The notes beneath the pieces were generated by a model, which saw nothing but the letters and a program-made list of their open reading frames with translations, searched no databases and was not told the origin of the DNA. This document shows positions 30,647 through 39,573 of a DNA stretch of 64,000 bases, in pieces (positions within the stretch are counted from its first letter, which is position 1; each line of letters opens with the position of its first letter). The position numbers were made by a program, and so were the translations under genes. The stretch spans positions 2,418,001 through 2,482,000 of the forward strand of contig NZ_CP125295.1 of the NCBI RefSeq assembly GCF_030412785.1, written 5' to 3'. The DNA comes from Paraburkholderia sabiae. Its GTDB lineage: Bacteria > Pseudomonadota > Gammaproteobacteria > Burkholderiales > Burkholderiaceae.

Positions 30647-30668
30647 CGCAGCCGCGCTCGCGGCTGCG
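30647..30668 (+). terminator. GC-rich hairpin after the small gene
   Basis: CGCAGCCG pairs with CGGCTGCG around a 6-nt loop, 26 bp after the stop at 30620 and before a convergent gene. No T-tract, so function is tentative. Confidence 0.45.
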
Positions 30669-30726
30669 ATATCGCATCCCGCTACGGAGCCTCGCGCTCC
30701 TTCTTCTTCACACGTCCCCGCCGACG

Positions 30727-31098
30727 CTACATGCGCAACAGCGCCATTTCGCATGCTCGGCGAATGATCCGGTATTGATCCGCATCCTTGTCGATCTGAA
30801 GCTGGTCGGTAAAGGCTGCCTGCAGACCCGCCGAATCGCGCAGGCTCGCGTGGCACTCGACGAGGCGCATCGCAAGCGGCAGCGCTCTGCTCGACAGCGT
30901 GACCCGCCGCATCACATCGAGCGCGCTCGCATCGGTCATATGCCAGCGCCGCATCGCGTCGACCGCCTGCGACGCCGTGAGCCACCAGCGTGTTTCCGCG
31001 TAGACGAGCAGATGCAGCGCGACGATCAGCGTCAGCAGCGTGACCTGAGTTTCGCCTTCGAGGTAGACGGCGCCTTGAGTGCTACGTGCATTGCTCAT
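30727..31098 (-). CDS. Unknown small protein, paralogue A
   Basis: A 123-residue protein with a hydrophobic stretch at about residues 18-32 (VTLLTLIVALHLLVYA) and a helical remainder. The start at 31098 has GGGGAG upstream; the frame runs to 31200 without a site. Its middle and end line up with the gene at 46714: YAxTxxW...RRW, a following hydrophobic helix and xFTxxhxhx...CxxAL. No known family. It is divergent from the PhyH gene, 122 bp between start codons. Confidence 0.65.
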   Translation of the reverse strand: MSNARSTQGAVYLEGETQVTLLTLIVALHLLVYAETRWWLTASQAVDAMRRWHMTDASALDVMRRVTLSSRALPLAMRLVECHASLRDSAGLQAAFTDQLQIDKDADQYRIIRRACEMALLRM

Positions 31099-31220
31099 CC
31101 TTCGCTCCCCATCGAACAGATGAGCAGCCCGGAGCATGATCCAGGCCTGAGGTCGCGCACACTCGTTGCGACTGCACGTATTACAGTGGAGTTCACACAA
31201 CCATGATTCCGGAGACGCCG

Positions 31221-32012
31221 ATGAGCCGCTATACGACTGCCGAGCTGGACGCGCTTGCCAAACAGTTCGACACCGACGGTATGGTCGTGCTGCGTCAGCA
31301 CTTTTCTCGCGACACGTTGCTGCAATGGCGCGACGCCTTCGACGTCCTTCTCGAACAGCGTCTGCGCGAAAGCGCCACGGCCGTTCGAGGACCGAATCGC
31401 CACTACATCACGCTGCCGTTTGCCGGCGTGTTCGCCGACGAAGCCATTTTTGCCGACCCGGATGTGCTCGGCATCGTCGAGCGCGTGGCGGGTGAGGAAC
31501 CTGTGATGTGCCAGCTGGCGACGGATACGCCGCTTCATGGTTCCGACTATCAGGACGTGCACCGCGACACGCCCGCGCTCTTCGACGGCTTTCCCGAAAC
31601 GCCGTCATTCCAGCTCGCGGTCAACTTCCCGCTCTGCGACGTGACGCCCGACAACGGACCGTTCGAAACGACATTCGGCACGCATCGCATGCATTCCGAA
31701 GACGCGCTAAAGGCATACGAAGCAGGCCGCGCGACCTTGCATTCGATCACGATGGAACTGGGCGACGTAATGATTCGCGACGTACGCGCATTGCATCGAG
31801 GCACGCCGAACCTGACGCAGACACCGCGCCCGATGGTCGTGATCGGCTATAGCCGCAACTGGTACTTCCGCCCGGAAGTGCAGATCGACGTGCCGGAGAG
31901 CGTTTATCAAAGCCTGAGCGCGAAGGCGAAGCGGCTCTTGCGGACCATGCCGCGCGTGGACAACGTCGAGGACGCCGCCACGCGCGAGCACTACACGAAG
32001 TTCGCGTATTGA
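31221..32012 (+). CDS. Phytanoyl-CoA dioxygenase (PhyH) family protein
   Basis: A 263-residue Fe(II)/2-oxoglutarate-dependent dioxygenase. The iron ligands fit the HxD...H triad: HRD in YQDVHRDTPALF (near residue 112) and the distal His in RALHRGTPN (near 193), followed by the oxoglutarate-binding Arg region TPRPMVVIGYSRN. The family hydroxylates varied small molecules. Start at 31221 is set by GGAGA; an ATG at 31203 lies before that site. Its stop is 9 bp from the convergent Rieske oxygenase gene; a link to amine metabolism is only positional. Confidence 0.82.
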   Translation: MSRYTTAELDALAKQFDTDGMVVLRQHFSRDTLLQWRDAFDVLLEQRLRESATAVRGPNRHYITLPFAGVFADEAIFADPDVLGIVERVAGEEPVMCQLATDTPLHGSDYQDVHRDTPALFDGFPETPSFQLAVNFPLCDVTPDNGPFETTFGTHRMHSEDALKAYEAGRATLHSITMELGDVMIRDVRALHRGTPNLTQTPRPMVVIGYSRNWYFRPEVQIDVPESVYQSLSAKAKRLLRTMPRVDNVEDAATREHYTKFAY

Positions 32013-32021
32013 CGAGCGCGG

Positions 32022-33278
32022 TCAGACGCCGTGCGCGCTCAGTCGCGCCGCATACCAGCGCGAAAACTGGTCCACGTAGGTTTCCGTGAACGGCGAGAAC
32101 ACGCCCGGTGAATACGCGGGATCCTGCGTGCCTTCGTGCGTGATTTCGACGAGATGCTTGTCCTGCGTGTTCGTCGCGATCCACACTTCCGTCAGGTCGG
32201 ACACCTGGTAGTCCACGCCTTCCACGGCATCGGCATGGACCAGCCACTTCGAGCGCACCAGCGTCCGGTCGGGCGCGAGCGGAATGATGTAGCTGATCAC
32301 GGCGTGATCGCTCATCACGTGCGTCCACGAGTTGTGCGTCCACAGATGCGTGTCGCCGAGGTCGCGCCGCTCCAGATTGCCGAGCAGCTTCGTGCTGGCA
32401 ACCTTGGTGCTGAGCGTTTGCGATTCGCCATTGCCGGCGATCACCAGTTGCTGCGTCCTGAACTGCGTGACGGCATCCTCGTCGAGCCGTTCGACCGTTC
32501 CGCAGACGAACCCGTCGCGCTCCCAGCTCACCTGACAGGCTGCGTTGCGCTCCTTGTATTCTTCCAGCGCGCGCAGCGACTCGTCGCTGAGATTATCCGG
32601 GCAGAAGCCGAAGTCTTCGGGGAGAAACGACGCCGTCAGCTCGGGATGCGTCGCCGCGCAGTGATAGCACTCGCGGTTGTTCTCGATGACGAGCTTCCAG
32701 TTGCCGTGTTCGACGATCTCCTGCTCGAACGCGATCTTCGTGTTCTGCAGGTCGAACGGCGCGAAACGCGGCAGCATCGTTTCTTCGAGCTTCACGATAT
32801 CTTCGGGCGGCTGCTCGGCGAGGCACACGAAAATATGCGTGCCGACGATCTTCGTATGCACGGGCTTGAGGCTGCGGCAGGTGGGATCGAAGTCCTTTCC
32901 CATGTGCGACGCGTGACGCAGGCTGCCGTCGAGATCGTAAGTCCACTGGTGATATGGACACACCAGCATGCCGACCGTCGACTTGCCTGCTTCCTTCAGG
33001 CGCGCGCCGCGATGACGGCAGACGTTGCGGTACGTGCGCACGTTCTCATCGTCGTCGCGCACGATGATGACCGACGCCTTGCCGATATCGACGACGGACA
33101 CATCGCCCGGCTCCGGAACATCCGCCGTCACGCCGACGAGAATCCAGTGCTTGTGAAAAAACACGTCGACGTCCGTTTCGAAGACGTCCTGGCGGCCGAA
33201 CAGTTCGCCGGGCATGCCATGTCCGGATTGACGGCTGCGGATCAACTCACCATGCGTTTTGATTTGCACTTCGGACAT
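32022..33278 (-). CDS. GbcA-like Rieske oxygenase, quaternary-amine demethylase type
   Basis: A 418-residue Rieske non-heme iron oxygenase alpha subunit. The Rieske cluster motif is CRHRG (about residue 87) with CPYHQWTYDLDG (about 107); the mononuclear iron site is in ENNRECYHCAATHPEL (about 200-215). The overall pattern is that of GbcA, which demethylates glycine betaine, and of related stachydrine or carnitine oxygenases. These need a separate reductase, and no gbcB-like gene is in the window. A LysR gene and a GlxA/GbdR-type regulator lie just upstream, supporting a methylated-amine role. Confidence 0.82.
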   Translation of the reverse strand: MSEVQIKTHGELIRSRQSGHGMPGELFGRQDVFETDVDVFFHKHWILVGVTADVPEPGDVSVVDIGKASVIIVRDDDENVRTYRNVCRHRGARLKEAGKSTVGMLVCPYHQWTYDLDGSLRHASHMGKDFDPTCRSLKPVHTKIVGTHIFVCLAEQPPEDIVKLEETMLPRFAPFDLQNTKIAFEQEIVEHGNWKLVIENNRECYHCAATHPELTASFLPEDFGFCPDNLSDESLRALEEYKERNAACQVSWERDGFVCGTVERLDEDAVTQFRTQQLVIAGNGESQTLSTKVASTKLLGNLERRDLGDTHLWTHNSWTHVMSDHAVISYIIPLAPDRTLVRSKWLVHADAVEGVDYQVSDLTEVWIATNTQDKHLVEITHEGTQDPAYSPGVFSPFTETYVDQFSRWYAARLSAHGV

Positions 33279-33421
33279 CGTCTTCTCCAGCGTTCAGGGG
33301 ATGTCGGGACTTCGAAATGGTCCCGCGATGAATCCAGTATTGGATTGCCGAAAAAGAGCGTCAATGTGCTTTATTTTCTGCCTGACATTACCTGCGATTA
33401 TGCGAGCGCCAGGAGCAGGCG

Positions 33422-34351
33422 TTACTGCGCTGCCGCATCCTGTCGAAGCCACTCGATGAGGCCGTCGACGGCTGGGGTGATGGTGCGTCCGTGCGGCACC
33501 ACGACGAAGTACGCATCGTTCGTCTTGAGCGACGCGACGGGCAACCGGATGAGTTCGCCGGCATCGACGAGATCGTGCACCAGCCTGCCCCATCCGAGCG
33601 CGATGCCCTGCCCGTAACGCGCGGCCTGGATCGCATCCGTGTACAGGCTGCAGCGCAGCGCATAGTTCAGCCGCAACGGATGCAGGCCGACGGCATGGAA
33701 CCATTCCTCCCAGCCCATCCAGCCTTCCGAAGTCGAGTCCGATTCGATCAGCGTGGCGTCCGCAACGTCCTGCAGCGAGGCGGGCGTGCCGCGCGCCGCC
33801 AGCCACTTCGGCGAGCACACGGGGAAGACTTCCTCGTCGAACAGCAGGGTTGCCGTGCCGTCGCCCCAACGTCCGTTGCCGAACCGCACGGCAACGTCGA
33901 TCTCCTTGTGGCGCAGATCCGCGGTGAACATCTGCGTGGACAGGCGAAGCTGCAGATTCGGCTGCGCGTTCCGGATCGATTCGAGTCGCGGCAGCAGCCG
34001 GAAATGCGAGAACGCCGACGTCGCGGCCAGCACCAGTTCCTGCTGCACGGGCCCCGAGGTGAGCCGGTCGAACACGCCGGCAATTTTCTGCATCGACTCG
34101 GCGATGACGAGATACAGCGCCTTGCCTTCTTCCGTCAGTTCGATCGACCGGTGCAGCCGATGAAACAGCCGCACGCCGAGCGTGTCTTCGAGAAATTTGA
34201 CCTGGCGGCTGACGGCCGCCTGCGTGACGCCGAGTTCGTTCGCCGCGACGGTGAAGCTACCAAGCCGCGCCACCGATTCGAACTCGACGAGCGCCGTCAT
34301 CGACGGAATCAGGCGGCGGTATCCCTTGGTCCCTTGCGTGGGCGGTTTCAT
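33422..34351 (-). CDS. LysR-family regulator (GcvA/choline-sulfate type)
   Basis: A 309-residue LysR regulator: winged helix at about residues 18-76 (ALVEFESVARLGSFTVAANELGVTQAAVSRQVKFLEDTLGVRLFHR) and a periplasmic-binding-like effector domain. The effector part (SSAFSHFRLLPRL-like, VRFGNGRWGDGTATLLFDEEVFPVCSP) resembles GcvA/BetR-type members. It is 12 bp after the GlxA-family gene and 143 bp before the Rieske gene, all on the minus strand; it probably controls the Rieske gene. Confidence 0.85.
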   Translation of the reverse strand: MKPPTQGTKGYRRLIPSMTALVEFESVARLGSFTVAANELGVTQAAVSRQVKFLEDTLGVRLFHRLHRSIELTEEGKALYLVIAESMQKIAGVFDRLTSGPVQQELVLAATSAFSHFRLLPRLESIRNAQPNLQLRLSTQMFTADLRHKEIDVAVRFGNGRWGDGTATLLFDEEVFPVCSPKWLAARGTPASLQDVADATLIESDSTSEGWMGWEEWFHAVGLHPLRLNYALRCSLYTDAIQAARYGQGIALGWGRLVHDLVDAGELIRLPVASLKTNDAYFVVVPHGRTITPAVDGLIEWLRQDAAAQ

Positions 34352-34363
34352 TGTTTGCTCTGG

Positions 34364-35455
34364 TCAGATCGCTGCGTTTCCGTTGTCCGCGTGAACGTGC
34401 CCGTCGTCCGTGTCCAGCCTGGCGCTGGGTGGCAGCGCCGGCGACTGGCTCGGCGGCCGCGCGACACGGTACGCATTCGGCGATTCGCCGAATTCCTTTC
34501 GAAACTCGCGGCCAAGATGCGACGCATCGGAGAAGCCGCACGACGTGGCGATATCGGCGACCGTGCGGTCCGAACTCGTGAGCAGCCACGACGCCATGCG
34601 GATGCGGATCTGCCGTCCATACGCATGCGGCGACTTGCCCGTCTCCGACGCGAAAAGCCGTTCGAGTTGCCTGACCGACATCTCCAGCCGTTGCGCGAGA
34701 TCGGCGAGACTCAGCGGCTGCCCGATGTGCTGTTCCATCAGCAGGATCGCGCGGCGAACCTTCGGGTGCGTCGCGGGTTCCAGCCCCGGCGGATGCGGCT
34801 GCGGCGCGTTGCCCTTCTGTGCATCGTCGACCAGCATGATGCGCAGCGCCTTCTGCACGATCGTCGCCTCGACATGGCGCAGCAGAATGGCCGCGGCGAC
34901 ATCGATCGACGCACGCCCGCCCGAACAGGTGATGCGCCGCCGGTCGATCACGAACAGGCGGTCCGCCACCAGGTTCCGCTCGTCGACGCCCGGAAAGCGT
35001 TCGACGAAATCCCAGTAGTGGAACCAGCTCACGCACATCCGGTAGCCGTCCATCACGTCGGCGCGCATCAGCGCGAACACGCCCGTGCAGATGCCGACCA
35101 GCGTCGCCGACGTCTTCGCGGCGTTCTGGATGAACTGCAACGTGGCCTTGCTCGCGGACGGCCCCGAATGCAGCAGACCGCCCACGACGACGACGTAATC
35201 GAACGCGCCTGCTTCGTCGAACGTGATCCACGGCGCGACCTGAATGCCGCAACTCGCCCTGACGGGCACGAGCGACTCGCCGACGATCGTCCACGAACAG
35301 CGCACGGGCCGGCTCATGTCGCCTTCGTCGCTGGCAAGACGGAGCAGATCGACGAAACCGGAAAACGCCGTCAACGTGAAGTTCGGCAGCAGCACGATAC
35401 CGAAGCGCAATGGCGGCGACGCTTCGGCTCGGGAAGGATGGACATGGCTCAACAT
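34364..35455 (-). CDS. GlxA-family AraC regulator (GbdR-like)
   Basis: A 363-residue regulator with an N-terminal DJ-1/PfpI-like domain (residues about 15-195, FGIVLLPNFTLTAFSGFVDLLRLA...VVVVGGLLH...GICTGVFALMRADVMDGYR) and a C-terminal AraC double helix-turn-helix (about 235-330, LSLADLAQRLEMSVRQLERLF...VADIATSCGFSDASHLGREFRKEFGESP). The layout and sequence style match GbdR, the activator of betaine catabolism, and its carnitine relative CdhR. Its position between the Rieske gene and the amine operon supports that role. Effector not determinable. Confidence 0.85.
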   Translation of the reverse strand: MLSHVHPSRAEASPPLRFGIVLLPNFTLTAFSGFVDLLRLASDEGDMSRPVRCSWTIVGESLVPVRASCGIQVAPWITFDEAGAFDYVVVVGGLLHSGPSASKATLQFIQNAAKTSATLVGICTGVFALMRADVMDGYRMCVSWFHYWDFVERFPGVDERNLVADRLFVIDRRRITCSGGRASIDVAAAILLRHVEATIVQKALRIMLVDDAQKGNAPQPHPPGLEPATHPKVRRAILLMEQHIGQPLSLADLAQRLEMSVRQLERLFASETGKSPHAYGRQIRIRMASWLLTSSDRTVADIATSCGFSDASHLGREFRKEFGESPNAYRVARPPSQSPALPPSARLDTDDGHVHADNGNAAI

Positions 35456-35483
35456 GAGACGGCCTGATTCGACGCGCGCAACG

Positions 35484-36485
35484 CTATTTCGCCGCTTCGA
35501 CTTCGACGCTGCGCCATTCGCCCATCATCGCGCCGACCTCTTCGCCGAGCCACTCGCGGAACTGCTGATACTCAGGCTTCATCCGCGCGTTCTTGTGCGT
35601 GATCAGATAGTGGTGACGGTCGTGGAATTCGAGCGCATCCTGCACGGGCCGCAGCAGCCGCCCCTGTTCGACCTGGCGATGCACCAGATGATGCCAGCCG
35701 AGCAGCGTGCCCTCGCCCGCTTCAGCCTGCGCGACGAGCAGCCGATAGTCGTTGCTTTCCAGATGTTCGTTCTCGACCAGCCGGTCCGAGCCGTCGCCCT
35801 GCTGAAACCAGTTGCGCCACACGCGCCAGTCGACGTGTTCGCACACCTGCGCGCGGCCGAGCAACGAGAGATTGAGCGTCGGATGCGACAGCAGATCCAG
35901 CGGTTTCAGCGAACGTCCATGAAAATGCCGCTCGTGAAACGAAGGGCTGCAGACGGGATACACGACATCATGGAACAGCGGCTCGATCTCGTACTCCGGC
36001 TCGCGCGGCGGATTCTTCGTGATGATGATGTCGGGCTCCATCAGGTCGTCGAGTTCCATGAAGTGCTCGGTGACCATCACGTGCAGGCGCATTTCCGGAA
36101 AACGCTTGCGAAACGACGGCAGCCTGAACGACAGCCACAACGCCGAGAACGTATGCGAGACGGCGATGGTCAGCGCGTGCCGGTCGGTGCGGCGCACGGC
36201 CTCGGCGGCTTCCGCGATGTTCATGATCGACAGATAGGACGCGTTGTACAGAATGCGCCCCGCATCCGTCAGCGCGATGTGGCGGCCCGTCCGTTCGAAC
36301 AGCGCCACTTCCAGCGAGTCTTCGAGTTCCTTGATCTGCCGGCTGATCGCGGCCTGTGTCACGCACAGCACTTCGGCGGCCTGCGTGAAGCTTTCGTAGC
36401 GGGCCGCCGTCACGAAGCAGCGCAGCGCGCGCAGCGAAGGCATCTGCGCGAGCAATCTGTCGGCGAACATCTGTTTCTTTTGCAT
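35484..36485 (-). CDS. LysR-family regulator of the amine cluster
   Basis: A 333-residue LysR regulator with HTH at about residues 15-75 (LRALRCFVTAARYESFTQAAEVLCVTQAAISRQIKELEDSLEVALFERTGR) and an effector domain. The start at 36485 has AGGTGAAAG upstream; a GTG at 36509 is possible. It follows the aldehyde dehydrogenase gene on the same strand after a 238-bp gap containing a GC-rich hairpin, so it probably has its own promoter. Confidence 0.85.
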   Translation of the reverse strand: MQKKQMFADRLLAQMPSLRALRCFVTAARYESFTQAAEVLCVTQAAISRQIKELEDSLEVALFERTGRHIALTDAGRILYNASYLSIMNIAEAAEAVRRTDRHALTIAVSHTFSALWLSFRLPSFRKRFPEMRLHVMVTEHFMELDDLMEPDIIITKNPPREPEYEIEPLFHDVVYPVCSPSFHERHFHGRSLKPLDLLSHPTLNLSLLGRAQVCEHVDWRVWRNWFQQGDGSDRLVENEHLESNDYRLLVAQAEAGEGTLLGWHHLVHRQVEQGRLLRPVQDALEFHDRHHYLITHKNARMKPEYQQFREWLGEEVGAMMGEWRSVEVEAAK

Positions 36486-36670
36486 GGCTTTCACCTGTGA
36501 AGCGGACACGTCCGCTGGCTAAACGACAGCGGACGGGCGCTGTGCACTGCCCCGTGACAGTGCGTCGGCCGCGCGCCGGGCGGAAAACGCCCGCGCGAAA
36601 AAAATAGTGTGCGAGTCTTCGCGGCAACAGGCAAGCGCGGACAACCCGAGTCCGCCGCAGCACGTGAGCA

Positions 36671-36708
36671 CGACCGCCCGCCGGGCGCGATGGCCGGGCG
36701 GGCGGTCG
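36671..36708 (-). terminator. GC-rich hairpin after the aldehyde dehydrogenase gene
   Basis: A 12-bp perfect GC-rich stem (36671-36682 with 36697-36708) lies 16 bp beyond the ALDH stop on the minus strand. No T-tract. It probably marks the 3' end of the ABC-to-ALDH run. Confidence 0.5.
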
Positions 36709-36723
36709 TATCGTCACGCTGCT

Positions 36724-38217
36724 TCAGTCGAGCTTCAGCCAGGTGGTCTTCAGCTCGCAATACTGGTCGTGCGCATAGACGGACTTGTCGCGGCCGCCGA
36801 AGCCCGATTGCTTGAATCCGCCGAACGGCGTCGACAGATCGCCTTCGCCGAAGCAGTTTACCGTCACGGTGCCCGCGCGGATACGTGCCGCGATCTTGTG
36901 GGCGTGGTTCACGTTGTCGGTCCACAGCGAGGCGGCGAGGCCGTAGCAGGTGTCGTTGGCGATCTGCACGGCTTCGTCGATATCCGCGTATTCGATGATG
37001 CAGACCACCGGGCCGAACACCTCTTCGCGCGCGATGCTCATCTGCGGCGTCACGTTGTCGAAGATGGTCGGCTCGACGAACCAGCCGCCCGACTCCGTGC
37101 GCGTCGCCTTGCCGCCGCACACCAGATGCGCGCCCTCCGCGTTCGCCTTCTCGATGTGCGCGAGCACTTTTTCGTAATGCTTCTGTTCGATCAGCGAGCC
37201 GAGCTTGACGTCGGGATCGAGCGGATCGCCCGTCTTCCAGCCTTCCAGCACGGCCTGAATCTTTTCGAGCAGACTCGCTTTCAGCGATGCCGGCACCAGG
37301 ATGCGCGAGCCTGCGCTGCAGTTCTCGCCCATGTTCCAGAATGCGGCGGCGACGGCCTGCTCGGCAACGGCATCGAGATTCGCGACGTCGGGCAACACGA
37401 CCTGGGGATTCTTGCCGCCGCATTCGAGCACGACGCGCTTCAGGTTCGTATCCGCCGAATAGTGAAGGAAGCGCTTGCCCGTGTCCGTCGAGCCCGTGAA
37501 CGCCACGAGATCGACGTCGGCGTGACGGCCCAGGGCTTGACCCGCGCTTTCGCCGAAACCCGTCACGACGCTGAACACGCCTGCCGGCACGCCCGCTTCC
37601 AATGCCAGATCGGCGATACGCAGCGTCGACAGCGAAGTCTGTTCGGCGGGCTTCACGATCACGCTATTGCCGACGGAGAGCGCCGGGCCGATCTTCCACG
37701 CGAGCATCAGCGCCGGGAAATTCCACGGCAGCACCGCGCCGACCACGCCGATCGGCTCGCGCGTAATCATGCTCACGACGCTCGCGCCCGACGGCGACAG
37801 CGCGTCGTAGCGCTTGTCGGTGACTTCCGCATGCCAGCGGATGCACGCGGCCGACTCGGGAATGTCGAGCCCCATGCATTCGCTGATCGGCTTGCCCGCT
37901 TCGAGCGCTTCGAGCAGCGCGAGTTCGTCGGCGTTCTCGTCGATCAATTGCGCGAGCCGCAGCAGCACCGCTTTGCGCTGCGCGGGCGCGGCCTTCGACC
38001 ACACGCCGGATTCGAACGCATCGCGCGCCGCCACGACGGCGCGGTCGATATCTTTCGCATCGCAGCGGGCGATGTCGGCGAGTGCCTTTCCCGTCGACGG
38101 ATTGAGCGTCGGGAAGGTTTCGTTCGACGCCGCCGCGCAACGTTGTCCGGCGATGAACGCCCGGCCGTCGAGCGACAACGCCTGCGCTTTCTGCTGCCAT
38201 TCCTGATAGGTCGTCAT
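36724..38217 (-). CDS. NAD-dependent aldehyde dehydrogenase (PuuC-like)
   Basis: A 497-residue aldehyde dehydrogenase with catalytic Cys in NMGENCSAGSR (about residue 301), general-base Glu in VVLECGGKNP (about 267) and NAD-site FTGSTDTGK. It is closest in pattern to PuuC/gamma-aminobutyraldehyde-type enzymes (ECMGLDIPESAACIRWHAE, STPFGGFKQSGFGGRDKS). It should oxidise the aldehyde released by the upstream FAD oxidase (17 bp apart), possibly an amino- or trimethylamino-aldehyde. Last gene of the seven-gene minus-strand run. Confidence 0.88.
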   Translation of the reverse strand: MTTYQEWQQKAQALSLDGRAFIAGQRCAAASNETFPTLNPSTGKALADIARCDAKDIDRAVVAARDAFESGVWSKAAPAQRKAVLLRLAQLIDENADELALLEALEAGKPISECMGLDIPESAACIRWHAEVTDKRYDALSPSGASVVSMITREPIGVVGAVLPWNFPALMLAWKIGPALSVGNSVIVKPAEQTSLSTLRIADLALEAGVPAGVFSVVTGFGESAGQALGRHADVDLVAFTGSTDTGKRFLHYSADTNLKRVVLECGGKNPQVVLPDVANLDAVAEQAVAAAFWNMGENCSAGSRILVPASLKASLLEKIQAVLEGWKTGDPLDPDVKLGSLIEQKHYEKVLAHIEKANAEGAHLVCGGKATRTESGGWFVEPTIFDNVTPQMSIAREEVFGPVVCIIEYADIDEAVQIANDTCYGLAASLWTDNVNHAHKIAARIRAGTVTVNCFGEGDLSTPFGGFKQSGFGGRDKSVYAHDQYCELKTTWLKLD

Positions 38218-38234
38218 GTCCTGTCCTCACAGAT

Positions 38235-39566
38235 TTAAAGCTCGGCTCCCGCCGAAAATTCCTTGACCCAGATGGCCGCCGATACCGCGACGTCAGCGAT
38301 GGGACGCACGGGCAGCGAACGCGGATGCGGCTGGTTCAGCAACTGGCGCACGAGATCGCTGGTCTGCCCGAGCGCGTATTCGGCGATCGATTTGCCCGAC
38401 GCCGAACCGCGGCTCAGCCCGAGGCCGTTGCAGCCGACCGCTTCGTACACGCCGTCGTCGCGGCGCCCGAACAGTGCGCCGTTGTTCGCCGACAGGCACA
38501 GCGGACCGCCCCACGTGTATTCGAGTTCGACGTCCTTGAGCATCGGAAAGCGCCGGTCGAACGATCGTTGATGCAGACTCTTCGCTTTCGCCAGATCGGC
38601 TTGCGACACTTCGAGGTTCGGACGGAACGCAAAATGATTGCGCACGCAGATGCGGTCCGTGCCGAGACGCCGCACGGTCGAGCCCATCGGATCGGCGGGA
38701 ATCAGCGACCATGAACGCGTGCCGCCCAGCCGCTTCACTTCGTCGGGATTCATCACGCGCGTCATCGACGCGAACGTGTAGACGGGCAGCAGTCCGTTCG
38801 GATGACCGCCGAACGTCGCCGCATACGCGTTGGTGCAGAGAATCACGCGCTGCGCGACGATCTTGCCGTTCGCGAAGCTCAGCACTTTCGCCGTGCCCTG
38901 ATCGTCGATCCGCTTGACGGCGCTGAGTTCGTAGACCTGCACGTTCGCAGGCAAGGTCGCCGCGAGCCCGCGCATCAGCGCCGCAGGCTGCACGGTGCTG
39001 CAACCGGGCGTGAACAGCGCGCCCTGATAGAAATCCGTGCCCGTCACCTTCGCGATGGCCGCTTCATCGAGCCACTCGAAGGCTTCGTCGATGCGCTCCA
39101 GACCGTCGGCGAAATGCGCGAGCGCCGTATGCCCCTTCTTGTTCACCGACGCGTGAAATTTGCCGTCGTCGCGCCAGTCGCAATCGATGCCATGCTGCTT
39201 CACGATCGAACGCACATAGTCGATGCCATGCCGTTGAAACCGCACGTCGGCCTTGTCCGCTTCGACGCTGCGCGAATAGCTTTCGCTGCTGATGTCGTGC
39301 GGCAAGTCGACGAAGAAGCCGGAATTGCGCCCTGCCGTCGTGCGCCCGATGCGATCCGCTTCGACGATCGCGATCGACGCATCGGGTGCCAGCTCGGCCA
39401 GGCGTCGTGCTGCACACAGCCCCGTAATGCCGCCGCCGACAACGACCCAGTCATAGCGTCGTTCGGACGACACGCTGACGGCGGGCGCAGCCGGCGGCAG
39501 GCTTTCCCACCACCCGTTGACGCCGTCGGGGGCGGGAAACCGCGCGAATTCCAGTTTCGAGGTCAT
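38235..39566 (-). CDS. FAD-dependent amine oxidoreductase (DAO/PuuB-like)
   Basis: A 443-residue protein with a dinucleotide-binding fold near residues 40-70 (YDWVVVGGGITGLCAARRLAELAP) followed by IVEADRIGRTTAGRNSGF, the pattern of DAO-family oxidases related to PuuB/OrdL. The C-terminal GCNGLGLSRGSASGKSIAE closes the FAD site. Such enzymes oxidise C-N bonds of secondary amines or N-methyl amino acids, giving an aldehyde or imine plus H2O2. It starts 7 bp after the DapA-family stop and ends 17 bp before the ALDH start, so the three are surely co-transcribed. Substrate unknown. Confidence 0.85.
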   Translation of the reverse strand: MTSKLEFARFPAPDGVNGWWESLPPAAPAVSVSSERRYDWVVVGGGITGLCAARRLAELAPDASIAIVEADRIGRTTAGRNSGFFVDLPHDISSESYSRSVEADKADVRFQRHGIDYVRSIVKQHGIDCDWRDDGKFHASVNKKGHTALAHFADGLERIDEAFEWLDEAAIAKVTGTDFYQGALFTPGCSTVQPAALMRGLAATLPANVQVYELSAVKRIDDQGTAKVLSFANGKIVAQRVILCTNAYAATFGGHPNGLLPVYTFASMTRVMNPDEVKRLGGTRSWSLIPADPMGSTVRRLGTDRICVRNHFAFRPNLEVSQADLAKAKSLHQRSFDRRFPMLKDVELEYTWGGPLCLSANNGALFGRRDDGVYEAVGCNGLGLSRGSASGKSIAEYALGQTSDLVRQLLNQPHPRSLPVRPIADVAVSAAIWVKEFSAGAEL

Positions 39567-39573
39567 GCCGGAT

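Noticed and set aside
36553..36610. GC hairpin followed by an A-run before the LysR gene
   Set aside because: The run is A on the plus strand and on the wrong side for a minus-strand terminator; no plus-strand gene precedes it.
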